This document shows positions 1 through 8,256 of a stretch of 64,000 nt of DNA, in pieces; within the stretch, counting starts at the first letter, position 1, and every line of letters starts with the position of its first letter. The position numbers and the translations under genes were made by a program. This DNA comes from Sulfitobacter litoralis (GTDB lineage Bacteria > Pseudomonadota > Alphaproteobacteria > Rhodobacterales > Rhodobacteraceae): assembly GCF_900103185.1 (NCBI RefSeq), contig NZ_FNJD01000005.1:1-64000 (forward strand), in the 5' to 3' direction. The notes beneath the pieces were generated by a model. The model saw only the letters and a list, made by a program, of their open reading frames with translations. It searched no databases and had not been told where the DNA came from.

Positions 1-1479
1 GCCGCAGGCGGGGTCACATCGGGCTGGTCTATCGGTGCGCCATCCACCAGCCTGTGAAGTAGGTTCAAGACATGGGTTTTTGTTGGCACGCCCGCATCCA
101 GCGCCATTTCCACCGCGCAAAGCACGGCCTGTTCGTCATGGTGGAGCACCAAGGACAGGACATCGACCATCTCGCGGTCACCACCTGGCCTACGCAACAT
201 ATGATCCTGCAGCTTCCGGAACCCTTCTGGCATCTCAACGAAGGGCGCCCCGTTGCGCAGCGCGCCGGGTTTGCGTTGAACCACCGCCAGATAATGGTGC
301 CAGTTATAAATAACGCGCCCTGGCTGACGGTGTGAGCGTTCAATAATGCGCTCATGCGTGCAGACCACATGGCCTTCGGCGATGATGACCAGCCGTTCAG
401 GATAGATGCGGAGACTGACAGGACGGTTCGCAAAGCTGGCAGGCACTGAGTAGCGATTACGGTCGAATGCTATCAGACAAGTGGGGGATACCCGCTTGCT
501 CTGCTCGACAAAGCCGTCAAACATTGTGGGCAGTGGCATCAGCGCGGCCTTCTCGGCGTCCCAGACATCCGCAATATTGCCAGGCAATCTGCCATGCGGT
601 GTTTCGGCCCACAGAAGCTTGCAGCGCTCCTCCAGCCATTCATTCAGCGCATTGAGGTTCGGAAAGGCGGGCATGAGTTGCCAAAGCCGTCGTGCTGCAG
701 GCACGCCTTTGGCGTGATGGCGGGCGTCGCGCACATTCTTCTCAACCTGACCTTTCTCCCACCCTGCCGCGGGATTGCAGAACTCAGGGTCAAAGACATA
801 ATGGCTGGTCATCGCAAGGAACCGTGCGTTTACATCGCGCTTCTTTCCGACGCCAATCCGGTCGACGGCTGTCTTCATGTTGTCATAGACGCCACGCCCC
901 GGAACACCCTCAAACACCCGAAAGCCATGCCAGTGGGCATCGAACAGCATCTCATGCGTTTGCAGCCGATAGGCCCGGACCAGAAATGCGCGGCTGTGAG
1001 ACAGCTTGATATGGGCGACCTGAAGCTTGAGGCGTTCGCCCCCGACATAGGCCCAGTCCTCGCTCCAATCGAATTGGAACGCCTCGCCTGGCTGAAAGAC
1101 CAACGGCACGAAAACACCACGGTCAGTCGTATGTTGAGCACGCTGTCGTTCGCCCTTCCAGTTCCGCACGAAGGCCGCGACACGCTCATATGAACCATCA
1201 AAACCGAGCTGAACCAGATCCGCATGCATCTGCTTGGCCGTTCGCCGTTCGCCGTTCCTTCCGTGATTTACGCTGCTCAGACAGCAACCAGCCTGTCAGC
1301 TTCTCAGCATAAGGGTCCAACTTGCTCGGTCGGTCCAAAATCTGGAACTCGGGCTCAACTATCCCTGTCCGCAGATACTTCTTGATCGTGTTGCGAGACA
1401 CCCCTGTCCGGCGCGCAATCTCGCGGATGGGCATCTTGTCTCGCAGAGCCCATTTCCGAATAATCCTCAGAAATCCCAT
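1..1479 (-). pseudogene. istA: IS21 transposase IstA, frameshifted and cut by the window edge
   Basis: The minus-strand protein starts at 1479 (MGFLRIIRKWALRDK) with a helix-turn-helix containing IREIARRTGVSRNTIKKYL. The frame is lost at 1237-1257, where GCCGTTC occurs three times in tandem. With two copies the protein reads through as RRTAKQMHADLVQLGFDGSY, so one extra 7-bp copy breaks it. Beyond the shift the frame is open to base 1 and shows the IS21 DDE catalytic core: D in FQFDWSEDW, D in GVYDNMKTAVD and E in GWEKGQVEKNVRD. Later segments such as AFDRNRYSVP and NWHHYLAVVQRKPGALRNGA are typical IstA C-terminal sequence. As read, the gene cannot make full-length transposase unless ribosomes slip or the extra copy is a sequencing error. 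Confidence 0.85.
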
Positions 1480-1532
1480 GTCTAACACTCCAATAGCTCC
1501 CAGCTGATTCAAGCAGGGGCAAGGTTGCACAT

Positions 1533-1585
1533 GGGTCAATTCTCAATGACAATTTCTAAAGTTGCCGGGTCAGTTCTCGGTGACA
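1533..1585 (-). repeat. Two terminal direct repeats of the IS21 element
   Basis: Positions 1567-1585 and 1533-1551 carry 19-bp copies, TGTCACCGAGAACTGACCC and TGTCATTGAGAATTGACCC on the minus strand. They differ at three positions and are 34 bp apart. Their position between the element end and istA fits transposase binding sites. Confidence 0.75.
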
Positions 1586-1586
1586 A

Positions 1587-2132
1587 TCAACACCCACGCA
1601 GGTATGCGCGCACTGTCCGGCGGCGCGAAACGCTCGGCTGTGTCAAGGTGCTGGCAATATCGTCTTCGGTCAGATCTTCTGCCGGACCATCCAGCCAAGG
1701 TGCAAGCTCCCGCTCCAAACACCGCCCGACTTCGGCCCCAGTTCGCTTGTGGATCAGCTTTTCCCGCTGGTACAAGTTCACTACCTCGCTCAGCGTCTTG
1801 CGACGTTGCAATGCCTCGGCCTTTGTCTTTCGAGCGTCGGCGTCCGCCTTCAACCGCTCCATGATGTCTATGCCGTTTTGTGCGTCAACGTAAGTTTCGG
1901 TCGCCATCTGCCGTGCGTCCTTCAGACTGATAGTCGGGTAGCGTCCCAGAGTTCGCGTCTTCCGCCCGATGCGCCCTGTTACAAGATAATCGAATATCCA
2001 ACTTTTCGCAGTGTGGCTCACACGCAAGCGCAATCCCGGTGTGACCAAGTCGGTGTAAACCGTTTGCTCCTTACCATCGGCGGGCTTCAGGTTCTTCACC
2101 GTTGCATCAGTGAACTTTAGCTTTCGTTGCAT
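1587..2132 (-). pseudogene. Tyrosine integrase N-terminal part, truncated at the IS21 insertion
   Basis: The 181-residue product begins MQRKLKFTDATVKNLKP and continues through LRLRVSHTAKSWIFDYLV, a DUF4102-type arm-binding N-terminus of P4-like integrases. A SAM-like core-binding segment follows (LSEVVNLYQREKLIHKRTG, then a stretch near 140-165). Family members run to about 400 residues, and the catalytic R-H-R-Y domain is absent. The frame stops at 1587-1589, within a few bases of the IS21 end. The start ATG at 2132 has AGGATC upstream. The missing C-terminal half may lie left of the IS, beyond the window. The gene reads away from the tRNA-like fragment at 2308-2346, as expected for an integrase beside its attachment site. 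It is very probably inactive. Confidence 0.8.
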
Positions 2133-2300
2133 GGCGCGATCCTACAAACTTACTACAAACAAATAGTGCGGTTTTTGAAGTACTGCAACCCCCTCTAACC
2201 CACGCCAATACACTGCCAAAGGCATTCAATATATTAATAATAATGAGTAATTTTAGTTTTACGCTATACGTTCTGGTGCGCAGTAGTTCGGCCTGCATAG
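2133..2300. other. AT-rich intergenic DNA upstream of the integrase
   Basis: This stretch is visibly richer in A and T than the flanking genes (for example around 2227-2265) and probably holds the integrase promoter. No convincing gene was seen in it. Together with 2347-2460, where nothing was recognised, it forms the only gene-free interval over 300 bp. Confidence 0.5.
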
Positions 2301-2307
2301 TATTACA

Positions 2308-2346
2308 AATCCGTGTACAGGAGTTCGATTCTCCTACTCACCTCCA
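2308..2346 (+). other. tRNA-like 3' end fragment, probable att site of an integrated island
   Basis: The sequence can be read as a tRNA 3' end: a T-stem AGGAG (2319-2323), loop TTCGATT, stem CTCCT, acceptor strand ACTCACC (2336-2342), discriminator T and CCA (2344-2346). No matching 5' half is present: upstream DNA has no GGTGAGT acceptor strand or D-arm in register. Islands using tyrosine integrases often target tRNA or tmRNA 3' ends and leave such a copy at one end. The source gene could not be identified. Confidence 0.6.
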
Positions 2347-2460
2347 ATTAATTTTAAAAGTTCGATCTTCAAACCGCAGTTGAGTGTCAGTATTGGCAGG
2401 GCAGTCTATTAGGCGCTCTGCTGGTCTTTTTTGCGCGAGGGCTGCCGTACTCCTCCAGTG

Positions 2461-2943
2461 CTAGCGCGCTGATGCGGGAAGCCGGGCAAGGTCAACGCCC
2501 GGCGAGTCTTTCAGCGTTCTAAGCACAATCTCAGACCTGACCTGCGCTACGAGTTCGTGCGGCAGCAAGTGTTCGTGTATGAAGCGTGCAAAGCTCTCTA
2601 GGTCGGGGGTGCGCAGATCAAGAATATAATCTGCATCCCCAGAGACGGAGAAGGCAGCGCGGACTTCAGGGTGGCGGGCGATAAAGCTGGCAAAGCCACT
2701 TTCGTTGGTGCCGCCGTGGCTGCGCAGGTTGACACGGACAATCGCGCGTAGTCCAAAGCCCAGCCGGTCCGCGTTCAACCGTGCAGAGTATCCGGAAATA
2801 AGCTGCGCTGCCTCGAGCGCCGAGCGTCGCCGCGAGCATTGCGACGGGGAAAGGTTCACTATTTCTGACAGAGCGGTGTTGGTCAGCGCTCCGTCCTGCT
2901 GGAGCGCCCTGAGTATTGCGATATCGAATCCGTCTAGCGACAT
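2461..2943 (-). CDS. Lrp/AsnC-family transcriptional regulator, divergent from hpd
   Basis: The 160-residue protein has an N-terminal winged helix-turn-helix (about 5-60; FDIAILRALQQDGALTNTAL then SPSQCSRRRSALEAAQLI). A RAM/AsnC effector domain follows (about 68-145), including the GDADYILDLRTPDLESF segment. Lrp-family proteins sense amino acids or related acids and bind as octamers. It is transcribed divergently from the 4-hydroxyphenylpyruvate dioxygenase gene, with an inverted repeat between them, so local control of tyrosine breakdown is likely. That role is inference from position. Confidence 0.88.
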   Translation of the reverse strand: MSLDGFDIAILRALQQDGALTNTALSEIVNLSPSQCSRRRSALEAAQLISGYSARLNADRLGFGLRAIVRVNLRSHGGTNESGFASFIARHPEVRAAFSVSGDADYILDLRTPDLESFARFIHEHLLPHELVAQVRSEIVLRTLKDSPGVDLARLPASAR

Positions 2944-3016
2944 AATAGCCTATCTTTCTATCTGAGTCGTGCAGGATGAACATGAAATGTGTTTCTAAGC
3001 TACAATAATCCCCGCT

Positions 3017-3047
3017 TCTATGCGATTTTTGTGTAAAGTTGCATAGA
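3017..3047. promoter_or_regulatory. Inverted repeat, candidate Lrp-type operator for hpd
   Basis: Arms TCTATGC (3017-3023) and GCATAGA (3041-3047) are perfect complements around a 17-bp AT-rich centre, about 80 bp upstream of hpd. The position between the Lrp-family gene and hpd suggests a regulator site. Confidence 0.45.
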
Positions 3048-3126
3048 TTTTACGCGTAGTATGCACGCACCATGCGCGGACGCTGATGCACAATGAATTC
3101 AACCAATACTTGGAGGAGTTTGCACC

Positions 3127-4239
3127 ATGGGACCGTTTCCACACGACGCGCCAAAGGCCACTATTTCCGATCAGAACCCTGCAGGGACTGACGGGTTTTC
3201 ATTCGTCGAGTTTGCGCACCGCGATCCGGTCGTTCTAGACAAGCTGTTTCGCCAGATGGGCTTTGTTCCAGTGGCCAAGCATAAATCCAAGGACATCACG
3301 ATCTACCGCCAAGGCGATATTACCTATTTGCTGAACGCAGAGAAAACCGGACACGCGGCCGAGTTTGTCGAAGAGCATGGCCCCTGTGCCCCCGCAATGG
3401 GCTGGCGTGTCGTGGACGCACAACATGCGCTTAAACGTGCTGTCGATCTGGGGGCGAAGGAATACACCGGTGGCGGTAAGGCGATAGAGGCCCCTGCCGT
3501 TTACGGTATTGGCGGATCGCTGCTGTATTTCATCGACACATATGGTGAAGATGGCAGTGCCTTTCATGCTGACTATGATTGGCTTGGTGAAGTTGATCCG
3601 CGTCCCGAAGGGTTTGGCTTCTACTATCTCGACCATCTGACCCACAATGTGATCCGCGGCAATATGGACACGTGGTACCGGTTTTATGCCGATACCTTCA
3701 ATTTCAAGGAAATCCGGTTCTTTGACATCAAGGGAAAGCAGACGGGGTTGACCAGCCGCGCGTTGACCTCGCCGGATGGTAAAATCCGGATCCCCATCAA
3801 CGAAAGTGCGGATGATAACAGCCAGATCGAGGAATACCTGCGCGAATATAAAGGCGAGGGCATCCAGCATATCGCAATTGCTTCTGACGACATCTATGGC
3901 GGCACCGAAAAGATCGCGGATGCAGGGCTGGGGTTCATGCCCGGACCGCCCGCGACCTACTACGAAATGAGCCGCGCCCGCGTGAAAGGCCACCAAGAGC
4001 CGATCGATCAGATGCAGAAGCGTGGTATATTGATTGATGGCGAAGGGGTTGTGGGAGGGGGCGAAACCCGCGTGCTGCTGCAGATTTTCTCTAAAACTGT
4101 GATTGGTCCGATTTTCTTCGAATTCATCCAGCGTAAGGGAGATGATGGATTCGGCGAGGGCAACTTCCGCGCTTTGTTTGAATCTATCGAAGAAGATCAG
4201 GTGCGCCGCGGAGTTTTGCAGGCTGCTCCGGCGGAATGA
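3127..4239 (+). CDS. hpd: 4-hydroxyphenylpyruvate dioxygenase
   Basis: The enzyme converts 4-hydroxyphenylpyruvate to homogentisate in tyrosine degradation, using Fe(II) and O2. The 370-residue protein has the two-fold vicinal oxygen chelate layout. Likely iron ligands are H170 in YYLDHLTHNV, H248 in GIQHIAIASDD and E332 in IFFEFIQRKGDDGFGEGNF, the last being the family C-terminal signature. An SD-like TTGGAGGAG lies just before the ATG. The stop overlaps the start of the following Rieske gene, and a divergent Lrp-family regulator lies upstream. Length matches bacterial HPPDs. Confidence 0.96.
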   Translation: MGPFPHDAPKATISDQNPAGTDGFSFVEFAHRDPVVLDKLFRQMGFVPVAKHKSKDITIYRQGDITYLLNAEKTGHAAEFVEEHGPCAPAMGWRVVDAQHALKRAVDLGAKEYTGGGKAIEAPAVYGIGGSLLYFIDTYGEDGSAFHADYDWLGEVDPRPEGFGFYYLDHLTHNVIRGNMDTWYRFYADTFNFKEIRFFDIKGKQTGLTSRALTSPDGKIRIPINESADDNSQIEEYLREYKGEGIQHIAIASDDIYGGTEKIADAGLGFMPGPPATYYEMSRARVKGHQEPIDQMQKRGILIDGEGVVGGGETRVLLQIFSKTVIGPIFFEFIQRKGDDGFGEGNFRALFESIEEDQVRRGVLQAAPAE

Positions 4240-4592
4240 TCTGGACGGATCTATCTACGGCCCCGACATCCGGCACCTGCGTCGCACGTGCGGCGGATGT
4301 GACTGGGGTTACAGTAATGATGCTTACGACCGCAGCAGGGGATTTCCCTCTGCTGCTGGTACGACGAGGCGATCAGGTGATTGCTTATGTGAACATGTGC
4401 CCGCATCAGTTCTTGCCTCTCGATTATCGCGCAAGGCAGATACTGTCCGCAGATGGCCAAAAGCTGATGTGCAGCGCCCATGGTGCGATGTTTGACGCTG
4501 GAACCGGCGAAGGTATCGGGGGCGAGGGTCTTGGCTGCCGCTTGATTACTGTTCCTGTGTCGCAGGTGTCTGGCCGGATCGTGATCGGATGA
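4236..4592 (+). CDS. Rieske [2Fe-2S] domain protein coupled to hpd
   Basis: The 118-residue protein is a single Rieske ferredoxin-like domain. The cluster ligands are C55 and H57 (NMCPHQF) and C79 and H82 (LMCSAHGAMFD), followed by the usual GTGEG turn. The ATG overlaps the hpd stop as ATGA, so the two are translationally coupled and probably work together or are needed at once. Small Rieske proteins usually pass electrons to an oxygenase, but HPPD itself needs no external electron donor, so the real partner is unclear. No signal peptide or membrane helix is seen. Confidence 0.85.
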   Translation: MIWTDLSTAPTSGTCVARAADVTGVTVMMLTTAAGDFPLLLVRRGDQVIAYVNMCPHQFLPLDYRARQILSADGQKLMCSAHGAMFDAGTGEGIGGEGLGCRLITVPVSQVSGRIVIG

Positions 4593-4821
4593 TCTGACCA
4601 ATTGTCCGCGTTTTCAAAACCGCGGGCGAGGGACAATCGCCCCCATTCCTCGTGCGCGAGGGATAACGGCGCTGTGCGGAGCAGCTATGGCATCCGCCTT
4701 GTTTTGACCCTATTGTTCACCCAGCAGGGAAAATTGCACCCCTTAAACGCACTGACCGTTGCCCGACAGGCGGGTATATGGCATTCCATACGATATATAA
4801 CCGAACGAAAGAGTTTAGCTG

Positions 4822-5475
4822 ATGACAGATTTCACAGCCCGCCGCACCATGATGGTTGATACTCAGGTACGCCCTTCGGATGTTACCAAGTTCCCGATCA
4901 TTGATGCGATGCTGAAAGTGGCGCGCGAAGATTATGTGCCCGCCGCCCGTCGCGAGGCCGCCTATCTGGGTGAAAACATCAGCCTGGGTGAGGGACGTGT
5001 CGTGCTAGAGCCGCGCACATTGGCCAAAATGCTGGACGAGCTCGGGATCGAGAATGACGAGCTGGTGCTCGATATCGGTTGTGGCTACGGCTATTCCTCT
5101 GCTGTGATCGCGCATATGGCCGAAGCCGTGGTCGCCGTGGAATCCGACGAGCAGATGGCGAAAGAAGCCCAAGAAACGCTGATCAACGCCGACATCGACA
5201 ATGTTATTGTGCACCCAGGTGCGCTTGCCGAGGGCGCAGAGCAGCACGGGCCCTATGACGTGATGATCGTGCAGGGCGGCGTTGCAGAAGTGCCAGAGGC
5301 GCTGTTGGCGCAGCTCAAGAACGGGGGGCGGATCGCCTGCTTGTTCATGGACGGCCCCTTGGGCGAGGTACGTTTGGGATATAAAAGTGATCATGGCATC
5401 AGCTGGCGCAAAAGCTTTAACGCCGCAGCCCCGCTGCTGAATGGGTTTACCCGCGCGAAAGAATTTCAGCTATAA
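4822..5475 (+). CDS. Protein-L-isoaspartate O-methyltransferase-like SAM methyltransferase
   Basis: The 217-residue protein resembles the Pcm family. The N-terminal part (MVDTQVRPSDV) is the form often found beside tolC in alphaproteobacteria. The SAM-binding motif I is VLDIGCGYGYSSA (82-94), followed by the acidic strand VVAVESDE, and a late NGGRIACLF strand matches motif III. Pcm enzymes methylate isoaspartyl residues in damaged proteins. The variant next to tolC may have another substrate, so the exact role is open. It sits 57 bp upstream of the TolC gene on the same strand. Confidence 0.85.
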   Translation: MTDFTARRTMMVDTQVRPSDVTKFPIIDAMLKVAREDYVPAARREAAYLGENISLGEGRVVLEPRTLAKMLDELGIENDELVLDIGCGYGYSSAVIAHMAEAVVAVESDEQMAKEAQETLINADIDNVIVHPGALAEGAEQHGPYDVMIVQGGVAEVPEALLAQLKNGGRIACLFMDGPLGEVRLGYKSDHGISWRKSFNAAAPLLNGFTRAKEFQL

Positions 5476-5532
5476 GATAATATAACTGCCGCACATGACG
5501 GCAGAAGCAGTGTCACCGATGGAGTGTGAAAT

Positions 5533-6978
5533 ATGATGAATACAGGCAAGATGCGGTCCGTCCGCAGTATACTCGCGGCGTCCTGCGTCGGGTTGGGATT
5601 AATGGCGCCGATGGCGGCGCAGTCGGAAACACTGGCTGACGCGCTGGTCGGGGCCTATAACAACTCCGGTCTGCTGGACCAGAACCGCGCCGTGCTGCGT
5701 GCTGCCGACGAAGACGTGGCCATCGCCAAATCCGTGCTCAAGCCGGTGTTGCAATGGACGGGAAACCTGACGAAATCGTACAACCAGTCGGTCAGCGGGG
5801 GCACCAGCACCAGCACTTTTCCAACGGGTTTCAGAAACTCTACCAATTCCCTCACCACGTCGGTCAACCTCGTGGCATCGCTGCTTGTCTATGACTTTGG
5901 CGCATCGCGTTATTCGATCGAAGCGGCCAAAGAAACCGTGCTGGCCACCCGCGAAACATTGGTGAGTGCCGAACAACAGATCCTGCTGCGCGCTGTCGAC
6001 GCCTATATGAGCGTGATCCAGACGCAACAGCTTGTGTCGCTTCGAGAAAACAACGTGCGCGTTCTGACGCAGGAATTGCGCGCCGCGCGGGATCGTTTTG
6101 AAGTGGGCGAAGTCACCCGTACCGACGTCTCTCTTGCAGAGGCAGAGCTGGCAGCCGCACGCAGCAATCTTGCGGGTGCGCAGGGCGATTTCATCAGTGC
6201 CAAAGCCTATTACAAAGTGGCCGTGGGCACGAACCCAGGTCGCCTTAGCCCGCCGCCACGCTTGCCGAGCCTATCCAACAGCATCGCCACAGCCAAGGCG
6301 TTGGCCGTGCGGCAACACCCCGATATCTTGACCGTGCAACACCAGGTCGCTGCCGCTGATTTGCTGGTGCGCAGCAACGAATCCAGCTTGAAGCCACGGG
6401 TGTCGCTGCAGGGGTCCTATGGTCTGACAGAAACCTTCAGTTCCGAAGCTTCTTCGCGCAGTGGATCTGTGGGGGTTCAGGTTGGCCAAACGATCTATCA
6501 GGGCGGTGCCTTGTCCGCTGGGGTGCGTAAAAGCCAAGCGCAACGTGACGCGCAACGCGGCAACCTGCATGTGGTCGCCAAGGATGTTGAACGTGCGGTA
6601 AGCGACGCCTATGCGGGGCTCGCCTCGGCGCGGGCACAGATCGAAGCATCGCAGCGGCAGGTTAGCGCGGCACAGATCGCTTTCGACGGTATCCGCGAAG
6701 AAGCAAGTCTGGGTGCACGCACGACGCTGGAGGTGCTGGACGCTGAGCAATCCTTGCTTGATGCGCGCTCTGCTCGCGTTTCGGCGCAGTCACAGCTCTA
6801 TGTCGCCGCCTATTCCGTGTTGGCGGCAACCGGACAGCTGACCGCGCAGGACCTCAAGCTGCCCGTACAGATCTATGACCCTTCGGCCTATTACAATCTG
6901 GTCAAGGATGGTCCGACGAAACTTTCTAAAGAAGGAAAGCAGTTGGATCGTGTTTTGCGGGCGCTGCAAAAAGACTGA
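5533..6978 (+). CDS. tolC: TolC-family outer-membrane channel protein
   Basis: The 481-residue precursor has a signal peptide (about 1-31: basic MRSVRS, then a hydrophobic run ending MAAQSE). Two outer-membrane-efflux repeats follow, with long Ala/Gln-rich coiled coils such as LRAARDRFEVGEVTRTDVSL, a hallmark TolC turn, and a second EEASLGARTTLEVLDAEQSL. TolC trimers form the exit duct for tripartite efflux pumps and type I secretion. No inner-membrane pump gene is adjacent, so it probably serves several systems. Confidence 0.93.
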   Translation: MMNTGKMRSVRSILAASCVGLGLMAPMAAQSETLADALVGAYNNSGLLDQNRAVLRAADEDVAIAKSVLKPVLQWTGNLTKSYNQSVSGGTSTSTFPTGFRNSTNSLTTSVNLVASLLVYDFGASRYSIEAAKETVLATRETLVSAEQQILLRAVDAYMSVIQTQQLVSLRENNVRVLTQELRAARDRFEVGEVTRTDVSLAEAELAAARSNLAGAQGDFISAKAYYKVAVGTNPGRLSPPPRLPSLSNSIATAKALAVRQHPDILTVQHQVAAADLLVRSNESSLKPRVSLQGSYGLTETFSSEASSRSGSVGVQVGQTIYQGGALSAGVRKSQAQRDAQRGNLHVVAKDVERAVSDAYAGLASARAQIEASQRQVSAAQIAFDGIREEASLGARTTLEVLDAEQSLLDARSARVSAQSQLYVAAYSVLAATGQLTAQDLKLPVQIYDPSAYYNLVKDGPTKLSKEGKQLDRVLRALQKD

Positions 6979-7052
6979 CATTTTCACCACCCCCATTGTG
7001 ACAAGACAGCCTTCGGGTTAGACTATTTGCAAAGAACGAGTGGTGATTAATT

Positions 7053-8081
7053 ATGTCCGAAACCGTCACAAACGCAGAGGTCGAAGACGTCCTGTCTTCG
7101 ATCCGCCGTCTGGTCTCCGAGGATCGCAAGCCGGCGCAAAAAGTGCCTGAAAAGCCTTCTATCGAAGATAAATTAGTGCTTACGCCGTCATTGCGCGTCT
7201 CAAACGATACGCCGGTGGCGGCGCAGCCAAAGGGCGCGCCCCCTCAGGTGCATGAAGTGGTCCAGCAGCGGTCCGCCTCCTACCAAGAGGCCATGCAAGA
7301 AATCGATTCAGGCGAGGAAGAAGAGCCCTCCGCCTCTGATCGGAACCAAGTTGCCGAAGATTTTAAGTTTATTTCCGGACGCGAGCCGCGCTTTCGGGCG
7401 CAGTTTTCGACCCCCACGGGCGAAGATCATCTGCAGGATACCGCGGAACCGTCGCGCAAGCTGGCCTTTAGTGCGCCACGCGCCGCAGCCTATTCTGCCG
7501 ACATGCTCAATCTGGGTACGTCCGAGCTGGTAGAAGACGTCCCCCCCACGCCGGACCGGCTCAGCGCCAAGATCGCCGCGCTTGAAACGGCAATCAGTCG
7601 CATTCCGGAAAACTGGGAGCCCGACGAGCCGGGCAAGAGCGACTATTCCGGCAGCGAAGATCCGGCGATGGCGTGGGAAGACGATGTAGAGTTCGACGCA
7701 ACTGGTGCTCTGGTTTCGGATACCCTGAAAGAGCCCGACTATGACGCACCGCAAGATGGCAGCGTCGGCTGGAGCGATACAACCGCGTCGTCCGCCGAGC
7801 CTGAAGAGCGCATCGTTGATAGCCCCTTTGCCGCGCGGGTAACGGCGGCGGATGCTGCCGTTGAGGATACGACCGATGAGCCGACGACCGCAGCGCAGCA
7901 CGATGACGCAGCACCCTTTGGCGCAGACGAATATTTGGACGAAGAGATGCTGCGCGACTTGGTGTCAGAAATCGTACGTAGCGAGCTTCAGGGCGCTTTG
8001 GGGGAACGGATCACGCGCAACGTTCGCAAGTTGGTACGGCGCGAAATCCATCGGGCACTGACATCGCAGGACCTTGAATAA
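7053..8081 (+). CDS. PopZ-like (DUF2497-type) acidic protein
   Basis: The 342-residue protein has three parts. The N-terminal helix (8-24) contains EDVLSSIRRLVSED, closely resembling the EEILASIRRII-type start of PopZ/DUF2497 proteins. The long middle (about 25-285) is acidic, Pro/Ser/Ala-rich and probably disordered. The C-terminal 50 residues are a helical block (EEMLRDLVSEIVRSELQGAL, then RNVRKLVRREIHRAL) like the PopZ self-assembly region. PopZ organises cell poles and anchors ParB-parS in alphaproteobacteria. Function here is inferred from architecture. A terminator follows at 8126. Confidence 0.6.
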   Translation: MSETVTNAEVEDVLSSIRRLVSEDRKPAQKVPEKPSIEDKLVLTPSLRVSNDTPVAAQPKGAPPQVHEVVQQRSASYQEAMQEIDSGEEEEPSASDRNQVAEDFKFISGREPRFRAQFSTPTGEDHLQDTAEPSRKLAFSAPRAAAYSADMLNLGTSELVEDVPPTPDRLSAKIAALETAISRIPENWEPDEPGKSDYSGSEDPAMAWEDDVEFDATGALVSDTLKEPDYDAPQDGSVGWSDTTASSAEPEERIVDSPFAARVTAADAAVEDTTDEPTTAAQHDDAAPFGADEYLDEEMLRDLVSEIVRSELQGALGERITRNVRKLVRREIHRALTSQDLE

Positions 8082-8125
8082 TAGCTTTGCAAGCGCCTCA
8101 CGGCGCTAGGGCTTTGGAGTAGAAT

Positions 8126-8154
8126 GGGCAAGGCTAGGCACCTTGCCCTTTTTG
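8126..8154 (+). terminator. Rho-independent terminator after the PopZ-like gene
   Basis: A stem GGGCAAGG / CCTTGCCC with loop CTAGGCA is followed by a T-run, 44 bp after the stop codon. Confidence 0.85.
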
Positions 8155-8202
8155 GTTTGTGGGGCAGGGCGACGGCAGGCCCGTCGATATAAATGGCAGA
8201 CA

Positions 8203-8236
8203 TAAAAAAAACGCGGCCGGTGGGCCGCGTTTTTTT
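8203..8236. terminator. Bidirectional terminator between convergent genes
   Basis: A GC hairpin (ACGCGGCC / GGCCGCGT) is flanked by an A-run on the left and a T-run on the right, so it can end transcription from either side, chiefly the minus-strand gene at 8257. Confidence 0.85.
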
Positions 8237-8256
8237 GTTCAAACTTTTGGCAGTCT

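Larger units (their letters stand above)
1..1585 (-). mobile_element. IS21-family insertion sequence, partial (left part only)
   Basis: The element runs leftward off the window. Its outer end is visible at 1567-1585, where the minus strand begins TGTCACCGAGAACTGACCC. A second near-identical copy, TGTCATTGAGAATTGACCC, lies inside at 1533-1551. Multiple terminal transposase-binding repeats of this kind are typical of IS21 elements. Inside is an istA reading frame in the same orientation. istB, the expected ATPase helper, would lie beyond base 1 and is not seen. The boundary abuts the truncated end of an integrase gene, so the IS probably inserted into that gene. Confidence 0.85.

Noticed and set aside
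2107-2298. A 63-codon minus-strand frame between integrase and the tRNA-like fragment
   Set aside because: It is hydrophobic with AT-rich codons, no ribosome site and overlaps the integrase start.
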